In this document: positions 8,209-15,265 of the stretch, piece after piece | Position numbering within the stretch: the first letter of the stretch is position 1 | How the letters are laid out: each line of letters begins with the position of its first letter | Assembly: GCA_035258605.1 (NCBI GenBank) | Contig: DATFXD010000233.1 | Location: 1-19,725 of the forward strand | From: AWTP1-13 sp035258605 | GTDB lineage: Bacteria > Pseudomonadota > Alphaproteobacteria > Rhizobiales > Hyphomicrobiaceae | Length of the DNA: 19,725 nucleotides | Direction of reading: 5' to 3' | Notes under the pieces: model-generated | Database searches by the model: none | Told to the model about the DNA's origin: nothing | What the model saw: the letters and a program-made list of their open reading frames with translations, nothing else | Program-made: the position numbers and the translations under genes

Positions 8209-8823
8209 CTGTCACTCAATCGCGGCGGCGGGAAAGTTACCGTTCATGTGCAAGCTCGGAGAAAAGCGATCACCACGGACCGACCGCGGCGGCACCTGAT
8301 AGGAAGCGGCGAGCGGATCCCTACACAGGTCGTTGCTTGGCTTGATCCCTGAGCGATCGTCCCCGAAATGCCGAGGAGGAGTTGCTCAGGGGCTGGTAAG
8401 GAGGAGGGTAAAGACGCCGAGTGACGATGCCGAAAGCGGCATGGCCCTGGTCTCGTTGATGGAGCTAATCGCGCTCACGAAGCCTTCTCCGGTTGCGGCG
8501 TACTTAAACCGAAACGCACAAGGACTCAAGGCGGAATCGCTCGGCGCCCTCACGCCGCCTTCCTTGGTCCCAACCGCTTCCGCTGCGGTTTGGTGGTGTT
8601 ATCGGCTTGGGTGGCGCGGAGTTCGCCGACCGGCACCATGTGGCGAGCCAGTCAGGCCGGTGATCCTCGGCGATGGCCTTTTACGACGGACCGGATGGTT
8701 GGAACGCACAGGCCAACGAGCTCCACTCATCCTGTCCTTAATCGCATCGCGCGCCGGCTGAAACGTATCGAGTGCAATTGGCGGAAGCGCGTAAGGCCGC
8801 GGCCGCCCCGAACCACCGACCCA
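8209..8823. other. Unassigned 0.6 kb upstream of leuS
   Basis: No convincing gene. The plus frame from 8333 to 8761 is open but low in quality after about 8570. On the minus strand, roughly 8390-8550 reads CAFRFKYAATGEGFVSAI and then SINETRAMPLSASSLGVF, sense-like but without a good start. A small inverted repeat ATGCCG-AAAG-CGGCAT lies at 8427-8442. The stretch contains several purine-rich SD-like runs (8372-8380, 8399-8408) not followed by start codons. It would contain the leuS promoter, but no clear -35/-10 pair was seen. It may be more gene debris. Confidence 0.35.
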
Positions 8824-9079
8824 TCATCGGCCGCCTGGCGAAAGCACCTGTGCTCCAACGGCTGGCGCGCCCTTGCGCGCCTCGACCAAACGCCATGCAT
8901 GCCTTGGGAGTAATGCGGCGTGCACTAACCAAACGGGGTAAGTCCAAGCCTCAGCCCGTAGATGATGAACATCAAGTTGCTGCACATCGCGACCATGCGC
9001 AGCGGAATTTTGTTCTTCGTGCCAAGGCTGTGAGCGCTAAAATTGACGCTGCGCAACCAATGACGTCCCAGGTGTTCAT
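8824..9079 (-). pseudogene. Frameshifted relic of a YgjV-like small membrane module
   Basis: An ATG at 9079 with AGGAG at 9090-9086 (six-base spacing) starts MNTWDVIGCAASILALTAL. After a frame change the text continues IPLRMVAMCSNLMFIIYG and GLRLGLTP, and after a second frame change VWLVHAALLPRHAWRLVEA to a TGA at 8824-8826. Put together, these match the small hydrophobic module found alone or at the N-terminus of cyclic-nucleotide-binding-domain proteins (pattern: IGYxASxLVxxTFxMKTMIPLRxxAIxSNxxFIxYG, then VLxLHxxLLPLNxWRL). The intact ribosome-binding site and conserved text show that it was recently a gene; two frameshifts make it non-functional as read. Assignment is by recognition, without a database search. 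Confidence 0.55.
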
Positions 9080-9138
9080 GATGAGCTCCTGAGACTTACA
9101 GTAAGTCGGCTCATGCAACGATCGCGCACTCGTTCGCC

Positions 9139-9333
9139 TCAATTCATTTGCAGCGTTGCTAGCGTCACGATTTGGCTTTGGGCTCCCTCACCGCGGTAGT
9201 GAGCGACAGCAATCCCGATCAGGGCGACCAGTGCGATCGATGCATAGAACGCAGCCACTGCGCGCGTCCACTTCGCAACGGTGGTCCGATCTGCGGGTGA
9301 CAGGGTCTGGCAGAAAGACCGGCGCGTCATCAT
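9139..9333 (-). CDS. Small single-span membrane protein, 64 residues
   Basis: A short gene with start ATG-ATG at 9333/9330 preceded by GGAGGA at 9343-9338, an excellent ribosome-binding site that overrides the longer open frame to 9459. The protein begins MMTRRSFCQTLSPADRTTVAKW, has one hydrophobic span (AAFYASIALVALIGIAVAHY) and ends in a short polar tail (SQIVTLATLQMN). Positive residues before the span suggest the N-terminus is inside. Another in-frame ATG at 9345 (MEDV) overlaps the ribosome-binding site and is less likely. No family recognised. It sits between two relic genes yet is itself unbroken. It is divergent from the methyltransferase relic and the TPR-CHAT gene. Confidence 0.55.
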   Translation of the reverse strand: MMTRRSFCQTLSPADRTTVAKWTRAVAAFYASIALVALIGIAVAHYRGEGAQSQIVTLATLQMN

Positions 9334-9545
9334 GACATCCTCCATCGTGTTGTGGGGCATTGGCTTCGATGCGGGGGTAGGGTGTGCGATCTCGGCCCTG
9401 CTCGCTGTTACCGAGGGAACAACGGTGCGCCTCATGGGGTACCCTGTGCCGTACAACACAGCGGATGGTACGCTTTTTCGTGTTGGAGACGGACAACGTT
9501 ACGCCGCGCACCAGGCGCTTGTTCGCTGCCTGAGCGCGCGCGGCC

Positions 9546-9861
9546 GATGCTGGCGAAGAGGAATTCTTCGCGATCCTCGCGCGCCACTGGGTCGCCCCGC
9601 CGCCACCCCTTGGCCTGGGGCGATCCCTCGCATGTGGAGAAGCTACTGGGGAAGGCTTTCGATCTCAAATTCGAGAAGCGGCGTCAACGACGCCTATTGC
9701 GGTAGCGCACGGACGCCTCCACGCGCGGCTTTGCGCCAGCGCGCCGAGACCCTTCCAGCCGATCGGGCGGGGCGGCACAAGCGCGAGGTTGGTGACGTTC
9801 ATTGCCGGCGGGACTGCACGTGAAACGGGAATATCTGCTCACCTTTGGGCACCGGCGGTGA
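9546..9861 (+). pseudogene. C-terminal relic of a SAM-dependent methyltransferase
   Basis: The C-terminal third of a UbiE-type methyltransferase can be read across three frames. At 9546-9610 there is EEEFFAILARHWVAPPPP. At 9616-9678, in another frame, WGDPSHVEKLLGKAFDLKF. From 9680, in the third frame, GVNDAYCGS then AETLPADRAG. At 9811-9861, back in the second frame, GLHVKREYLLTFGHRR ends at TGA. Order and spacing match the family tail (FFxxxxRHxPPPPG, WGDxxxxxxLLGDAFDLxFExG, AxxLPAxRxxxLRRD, GLHVKREYLxTIG). The SAM-binding N-terminal half is not recognisable upstream. At least three frame changes make it a dead gene. Assignment is from memory of the family, not a search. Confidence 0.65.
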
Positions 9862-10094
9862 ACGCCGAGGCGGAATTGCTTAATGTTACCTTCACTCCGA
9901 CACTGACGATAGAAGGTGGGGAGCAACGGCCATGCCTGATCGGCGAATCTGGGGCCGCCATCACCGTTGGCTTGTCACATAGCTGTGCAACACTGAACGC
10001 CCAGGTCAACCCGGTCCTGCCGGCGCGAGCGATGTGCCCGCGCGTTGGCGTTTGCACAATTCTGTTAGACCGAGGGTCTGAGCCCAGCGTGCGC

Positions 10095-10101
10095 GAGAGG
10101 G
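10095..10101 (+). promoter_or_regulatory. Ribosome-binding site of the TPR-CHAT gene
   Basis: GAGAGGG lies six bases before the ATG at 10108 and fixes the start that yields a clean signal peptide. The 246 bases between the methyltransferase relic and this ATG hold no other gene; a -10-like TTAGAC at about 10065 has no convincing -35 partner. Confidence 0.5.
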
Positions 10102-10107
10102 ATTGCG

Positions 10108-13100
10108 ATGCGGACCTTGCCGCTTGGTTTGGGGATTTTGTTAGCAATGGTCCTGGCGGCCGGCGCACTATGCCTTGCGGCCACGGTCCAGGCGCAGTCA
10201 GATGCTGCCGAACTGAAGGCGCTCCCCAGCCAAATTTCCACGCTCAATAGCGCGGGCAAATATGCCGAGGCGATCCCGCTGGCCGAGCGCTATGCTGAGG
10301 CAATAAGAGAACGATACGGGCCGCAGCATCCAGAGTATGCCACTGGCCTCAACACCTTGGCGCTTCTGCTCCACAACGTCAGCAGGTTCGCTGAGGCTGA
10401 GCCGTTGATGCGCCGTGTGCTCGTGATCACCGAGCAGAGCTTCGGCCCAAACAGTCCCGAGGTTGCGATCGCGCTCAACAACCTGGCGACGCTGCTGGGC
10501 CAGACCAACCGGCAGGACGAGGCCGAACCCTTGATGCGCCGCGCGCTGGCGATCAACCAAGCGAGCCTGGGGCGCGAGCACCCCAACCTCATCACCAACC
10601 TCAACAATCTGGCCGAGCTCTTGCGCCACACCGACCGGCCGGCCGAGGCCGAGCCGCTGTTTCGCCAGGCGCTCGCCATTGCGGAAAAGACGTTTGGGCC
10701 GGAGCACCCCAATATCGGCGGCAGCCTCAACAACCTGGCGGGGCTGCTCGCTCAGACCAACCGGCTGGCCGAGGCCGAACCGCTCTATAGGCGGGCCCTC
10801 GCCATCGATGAAAAGAGTTTGGGGGACGCGCACCCCACGGTCGCCATCGACCTCAACAACTTGGCCCTGCTGCTCAGGGACACGGACCGGCTCGCCGAGG
10901 CGGAGCCGCTGCTGCGCCGCGCGCTTGTGATTTTCGAGACCGCGCTCGGGCCGGAGCACCCGAATGTCGCTCTCGCGCTCAACAATCTGGCGCAGTTGCT
11001 GCAGAACAGCAGCCGACTGGCCGAAGCCGAGCCCTTACTGCGGCGCGCGATCGCAATCGAGGAGAAACGCTTGGGCCCCGACCATCCCAGGGTCGCCGCC
11101 TCTCTGCAAAACCTGGCGACACTGCTTCGGGACACCGGGCGGCTGGCCGAGGCCAAGCCCCTTGTGCGGCGGGCGCTCAGCATCGACGAGGGGAGCTTAG
11201 GCGCTGAGCACCCCCGCGTGGCCACAGATCTCATCAACCTCGCCCTGCTGCTGCATGACACCGAGGCCGAGGCGCTGATGCGGCGGGCGCTCGCCATCCA
11301 GGACAAGAGCTTGGGTGCCGAGCATCCTGACGTTGCCGTAAATCTCAACAATTTGGCATTTGTGCTCAAGGACACCGGCAGAGTGGACGAGGCCGAGCCG
11401 CTGTTTCGCCGGGCGCTTACCATCAACGAAAAGAGTCTGGGTCCGAACCACTCGAGCGTGGCCGTCTCCCTCCACAACCTCGCGCAGGTGCGCGCCGAAC
11501 AAGGCCATTGGTCTGAAGCCGCTCAGCTCTGGCGACGTGCCAAGGAGATCATCGTTGCCTCGCGCGGCCGCCAGCAGGCCGGCGGTCGGGCCGATCTCGC
11601 GAAGGCTACGCTGGCCTCCAACAGCTGGGACTTGCGCGCGGCGGCACGCGCCGCCCACCGCGCCGCGGCCGGCAGCGCGGAGGCGCGCGAGGAGGGCTTC
11701 GAGTTGGCGCAATGGGCGCTGCAGACGGGCGCGGCGGCCGATGCGCTCGCCCAGATGTCGGCGCGCTTTGCCAAGGGTGCAGGCCCGCTGGCGGTTTTGC
11801 TGCGCGAGCGGCAAGATCTCATCGCCCAGCGCCAGCAGCAGGACAGGCGCCTGCTGGCCGCCGTTGGCAAGGCCGATGCCACGGCTGCCGAGGTGCTCCG
11901 CACCGCTCTGGCTGAGGTCGATCGCAAGCTTACCGCCATCGACCAGCGCCTGGCCGCCGAGTTCCCCGACAACACCAGCCTTACTGCACCCAAACCACTC
12001 ACCATCGCCGAAGTGCAGGACCTCTTGAAAGCGGGCGAGGTCCTCGTCGCCTTCCTCGACGTTCCCCGAATGGGCTCTTTGCCCGAGGAGACACTGGTCT
12101 GGGCAGTGTCCAAGACGCAAGCGCGCTGGATCAGCGTGCCGCTAGGCACGGCGGCGCTTGCCGAGCGCGTGGCCACGCTGCGCTGCGGGCTCGACCGCGA
12201 GGGCCTTTGGTCCTGGTCCCAGCAGGAGGGGCGGTGGTTGGCCCGTGGCGCGCACTGTCATGCGCTCTGGCCCGAAGGGCTCGGTGCGACCGAGCCGCTG
12301 CCATTCGCGTTGGGTGCTGCCCACGAGCTCTATGCCGTGCTGCTCCAGCCATTAATGGATCTCATGCAAGCAAAGAACCTGATCGTCGTTCCGTCGGGCC
12401 CGCTAACCAGCTTGCCATTCCACGTTCTGGTGACGGACGTGCCACCCGTGCCGGACCTGCAGTCTCCGGTAGCCTATCACGCTGCCGCTTGGCTGGCGCT
12501 GAAGCTGCCGATCACCGTGCTGCCGTCGGTGGGCAGCTTGCAGGCGTTGCGCAAGTTGCCGCCGTCCGAAGCCAAGGAGCCCTACCTTGCTTTTGGCAAC
12601 CCCTTGCTCGACGGTGTTGGCGATGACGAGCGCTCAAAGCTCGCACGCGCCAAGCAGAGGTGCCCACCGGACCTCGACGGCCCGCGCCAGCGTGTCTCGG
12701 CGGCAGCTAGGAACATCCCCGGCCTCGGCACGCTCCTGCGCGGCGGTGGGATTGATCTTGCGACCCTGCGCGCGCAGGCGCCGCTGCCCGAGACGGCAGA
12801 TGAGCTGTGCGCCGTCGCCAAGGCGCTAGGCGCCTTGCAGCGCGAGGCTCAGACGGTATGGCTGGGCGCCCGGGCGACGGAAGGTAACCTCAAGGCGCTC
12901 TCGCGCGAAGGCAAGCTCGCGCGCTATTCAGTGCTGCACTTCGCAACCCATGGCCTGCTCGCAGGGGAGAGCGAATCAATTCTCAAGGCCAGGGCCGAGC
13001 CGGCGCTCATCCTCAACCCACCGCGTTACGGCGCCACCGCCCCAGAGCTGGAGGAGGACGATGGCCTGCTGACGGCCTCAGAGGTGGCCCAACTCGATCT

Positions 13101-13419
13101 TGATGCCAACTGGGTGGTGCTCTCCGCTTGCAACACGGCCGCTGGCGAGAAGGGCGATGCGGAGGCGCTGTCAGGCCTGGCGCGCGCCTTCTTCTATGCC
13201 AAGGCCCGCGCGCTGCTGGTCTCGCACTGGTACGTCATCTCGGATGCTGCGGTGAAGCTCACCACGGGGGCCTTCGCCGCGCTGCGGACGGACCCGACGA
13301 TCGGCCGCGCAGAGGCCTTGCGTCGCTCCATGGCGGCCCTGATCGTTGGCGGTCGGCCCGAACAGGCGCATCCGGAGTATTGGGCGCCGTTCGTGCTGGT
13401 GGGTGAAGGGGGAAGATAG
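10108..13419 (+). CDS. Exported TPR-CHAT protein (caspase-like domain)
   Basis: A 1103-residue protein. Residues 1-29 form a Sec signal peptide (MRTLPLGLGILLAMV, hydrophobic core, VQA-Q cleavage after 29). Residues about 50-480 hold ten kinesin-light-chain-type TPRs with the core LNNLAxLL at about 81, 123, 165, 207, 249, 291, 333, 375, 413 and 455. The 42-residue period breaks only at the eighth unit, which is four residues short. Residues about 500-650 are Ala-rich and helical (ARRAAHRAAAGSAEAREE; QRQQQDRRLL). Residues about 670-1100 are a CHAT domain, with HFATHGLLAGE (His 948) and LSACNTAAGEKGDAEALSG (Cys 1008) forming the caspase-like dyad, and ending near YWAPFVLVGEGG. CHAT proteins are cysteine-protease-like and often triggered through TPRs. 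The signal peptide implies action in the periplasm or outside. Substrate and partner are unknown. Confidence 0.9.
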   Translation: MRTLPLGLGILLAMVLAAGALCLAATVQAQSDAAELKALPSQISTLNSAGKYAEAIPLAERYAEAIRERYGPQHPEYATGLNTLALLLHNVSRFAEAEPLMRRVLVITEQSFGPNSPEVAIALNNLATLLGQTNRQDEAEPLMRRALAINQASLGREHPNLITNLNNLAELLRHTDRPAEAEPLFRQALAIAEKTFGPEHPNIGGSLNNLAGLLAQTNRLAEAEPLYRRALAIDEKSLGDAHPTVAIDLNNLALLLRDTDRLAEAEPLLRRALVIFETALGPEHPNVALALNNLAQLLQNSSRLAEAEPLLRRAIAIEEKRLGPDHPRVAASLQNLATLLRDTGRLAEAKPLVRRALSIDEGSLGAEHPRVATDLINLALLLHDTEAEALMRRALAIQDKSLGAEHPDVAVNLNNLAFVLKDTGRVDEAEPLFRRALTINEKSLGPNHSSVAVSLHNLAQVRAEQGHWSEAAQLWRRAKEIIVASRGRQQAGGRADLAKATLASNSWDLRAAARAAHRAAAGSAEAREEGFELAQWALQTGAAADALAQMSARFAKGAGPLAVLLRERQDLIAQRQQQDRRLLAAVGKADATAAEVLRTALAEVDRKLTAIDQRLAAEFPDNTSLTAPKPLTIAEVQDLLKAGEVLVAFLDVPRMGSLPEETLVWAVSKTQARWISVPLGTAALAERVATLRCGLDREGLWSWSQQEGRWLARGAHCHALWPEGLGATEPLPFALGAAHELYAVLLQPLMDLMQAKNLIVVPSGPLTSLPFHVLVTDVPPVPDLQSPVAYHAAAWLALKLPITVLPSVGSLQALRKLPPSEAKEPYLAFGNPLLDGVGDDERSKLARAKQRCPPDLDGPRQRVSAAARNIPGLGTLLRGGGIDLATLRAQAPLPETADELCAVAKALGALQREAQTVWLGARATEGNLKALSREGKLARYSVLHFATHGLLAGESESILKARAEPALILNPPRYGATAPELEEDDGLLTASEVAQLDLDANWVVLSACNTAAGEKGDAEALSGLARAFFYAKARALLVSHWYVISDAAVKLTTGAFAALRTDPTIGRAEALRRSMAALIVGGRPEQAHPEYWAPFVLVGEGGR

Positions 13420-13583
13420 GGAAACCATTGTGGGTTTTGCACATCTGAAAGTGGCAGTCTTGACTGATATTGGCTTAGTGGCCCCGCACGTCTGGTCACA
13501 GAGTAACAGTTCACTATGCCTGACACGGTGCTGGCCTGGGGTGACGTTAGCGGTGGCTCCGGTTGTTGCCGCGAGCGTGATGT
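13420..13583. other. Convergent gap between TPR-CHAT and the small membrane gene
   Basis: A 164-base interval downstream of both genes. No rho-independent hairpin with a T run is evident, and no other gene was seen. Confidence 0.3.
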
Positions 13584-13838
13584 TTACGAATCTTCTTGAT
13601 CGCGTGAGAGTTCGCTGGCTCGCTCGTCATAGCCGCGGCGACTGCTGTAAAACATCAGCGCCATCAGGCCACAGCCAACCACAATCGAAAAGAATACGCC
13701 CAGACCCAGGGCAATCCAGCCGTGAATACTCATGTGGGCCTGGCTCTGCTGCCAGGTGGTAACCATGAAGGTGAGCGCCAGCGCCAAGAGAGCGAGCAAA
13801 ACCACGAATACAAGAATTGTCGGCAAGTAGCGGCGCAT
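13584..13838 (-). CDS. Small two-span membrane protein, 84 residues
   Basis: The true start is the ATG at 13838, with GGGAGG at 13849-13844 five bases upstream, not the far upstream ATG that opens the frame at 14183. The protein begins MRRYLPTILVFVVLLALLAL (span 1), continues through a short polar loop (WQQSQAHMSIH), then GWIALGLGVFFSIVVGCGL (span 2) and a charged tail rich in Arg, Glu and Asp (SSRRGYDERASELSRDQEDS). The positive N-terminus and charged C-terminus suggest both ends are cytoplasmic with the loop outside. No family recognised. The gene converges on the TPR-CHAT gene with 164 bases between, so the two share a locus but not an operon. Confidence 0.6.
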   Translation of the reverse strand: MRRYLPTILVFVVLLALLALALTFMVTTWQQSQAHMSIHGWIALGLGVFFSIVVGCGLMALMFYSSRRGYDERASELSRDQEDS

Positions 13839-14537
13839 CACGACCTCCCAGCTATTGTCGCGTGTCACGACGCACGCGCTGACTGTTGGAAGCGCTCGAT
13901 CGTCTGGCGCATGTCGAGGTGACTTCAAGCATGGATGAATGCCGGTCTGAACGCGGCCACAATCGCGGCATTGCCGGGAGTGTTGGTGAAAGCGAGCACC
14001 CGTGGGCGCTTTGCCGGGAACCCACATCTTCGCTGAGCGATGGGCACAATCTTGCCGGTCGCGCCGCCGGCGCAACGAGCAAGCGTCAGACCGCTTCCGC
14101 CCTGGCAGCGGGCCGCATGCGGCCGAAATCGGCTGGCCGCGGCTCCGGTGATGCCATGTGGACAGAACAAATTGGGCCCCCACTTCACGCCGGGGTCACG
14201 TCGCATGCAATTTCTCCAGCCTTTCGTACTTGAGAATTCCAACCACGTCGACCTCGTCACGGCCGGCCTTGTCGGGCAGGACTTCGTGGTCGGCGTTTCC
14301 CGACACCTCGGACGTGCTCTTCCGCTCAGTGCCGACCCGGGCCCGGCACCCACCCCGAAGCCAATTTGTCAGGAGCGCATTGCCCCTGTGCTTTGGAGGC
14401 GCCGCAAGAGCGCACCATCGAATTGAAGATCCAACGCGCCCGGCGGGCAGGACCGGCGTGCGTGCGTAGCGCCTGCCTCGCACAAGGCCAAACACAAGCC
14501 GATCTTGAAAATGCCGATACAATGCGGGCCGCCGGCG
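13839..14537. other. 700-base stretch without a secure gene
   Basis: All frames are GC-rich and partly open, none with a good start. Two pieces read like protein. One is a plus-strand 33-codon ORF at 13935-14036 (LNAATIAALPGVLVKAST), without a ribosome-binding site. The other is a minus-strand tail ending at 14196 (VSGNADHEVLPDKAGRDEV, then VVGILKYERLEKLHAT) whose upstream part decays into low-quality text. They may be relics; no family is recognised. The promoter of the gene at 13838 must lie at the left end of the stretch. Confidence 0.3.
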
Positions 14538-14553
14538 TTAACCATTTATTAAC
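14538..14553 (+). promoter_or_regulatory. CtrA-type binding box TTAA-N7-TTAAC
   Basis: TTAACCATTTATTAAC is an exact match to the full CtrA site (TTAA, seven bases, TTAAC) and stands out as an AT-rich island in GC-rich DNA. It lies 57 bases before the ATG at 14611, where a CtrA-controlled promoter would sit. CtrA is the cell-cycle and motility master regulator of alphaproteobacteria. Binding is inferred from the motif alone. Confidence 0.6.
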
Positions 14554-14610
14554 GAACGTCGGTCCAACGTCGCGCGTGGGCGCCTGGGGGGCAACCAGGG
14601 GTCTTTCACG

Positions 14611-15195
14611 ATGCTCGAACGAATTGCGTGGGGCTACGGTAAAATTGCGTTCGACGCCGCGCAGGATGAGTCCTTTCCCGAGCCGATGCGGCGCATCTTT
14701 CGGCGGCTCGGCACGATGTGGTTCTGGCTGGCTTCGCTGCTCGAGGGGCGGGCGCTGGCGGCCGTGTGCGAACCTCGCCGCGACCGGCTCGGCCGCGTGG
14801 CGCTGATGAATGCGCTGGCAACTCTGCGCGCGCGATGGCAACGGCGGTTGCGGCCGGCGCAGCAGGCCACGCCCCCGCTCACGCGCGAGGTGCCGGTGGT
14901 CGAGGCGTGGTCGCTGCCGAATCTTGCGGCGTTGCAAAGGCTGGGCCTCGGCGATGTGTGGGCCGTCCGCTGCCCCTTCTGCCGAGACTTCCACACCCAT
15001 GTCCCCGGTGAGGGAACGCGGCAGGCCGGCTGTGCCCTTGGCCCGGCGCCCGACAGCTATACCCTGTGCTACGTGGGTGCCCTGCCGCGGGCGTTGCACG
15101 ATGCCTTCTCGGTGAGCATCCGCCAGACGTGGCCCAAACTGCTGCTCGAATGGCCGCAGCACGACAGCCCGCCGTCGCTGTTGGAGGCCGCCTAG
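14611..15195 (+). CDS. Unknown protein with a Cys/His metal-site-like cluster
   Basis: A 194-residue protein starting MLERIAWGYGKIAFDAA. AGGGG at 14597-14601 is nine bases before the ATG. The N-terminal part has an amphipathic region with MWFWLASLLEGRALAAV (about 36-52), possibly membrane-touching, then a basic helix (ATLRARWQRRLRP). From residue 121, CPFCRDFHTHVPGEGTRQAGC places Cys 121, Cys 124, His 128, His 130 and Cys 141 together, a plausible zinc or other metal site. The C-terminal half continues with SYTLCYVGALPRAL. I do not recognise a named family. It is preceded by a CtrA-type box and followed after 70 bases by an FAD oxidase on the same strand, so the two may be co-transcribed. Confidence 0.65.
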   Translation: MLERIAWGYGKIAFDAAQDESFPEPMRRIFRRLGTMWFWLASLLEGRALAAVCEPRRDRLGRVALMNALATLRARWQRRLRPAQQATPPLTREVPVVEAWSLPNLAALQRLGLGDVWAVRCPFCRDFHTHVPGEGTRQAGCALGPAPDSYTLCYVGALPRALHDAFSVSIRQTWPKLLLEWPQHDSPPSLLEAA

Positions 15196-15265
15196 ATTTT
15201 GGGGCGCGCGCGCGCCGCCGATCGACCATACTGTCGCCACGACAGCGGACGAGAGGAGCGGCGCG

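Noticed and set aside
9789..10250. 153-codon plus ORF overlapping the TPR-CHAT start
   Set aside because: It crosses the methyltransferase relic and the signal-peptide coding region in another frame, with no family signal.
10340..11490. Tandem DNA repeats of about 126 bp
   Set aside because: These are the coding units of the TPR solenoid, not an independent repeat array.
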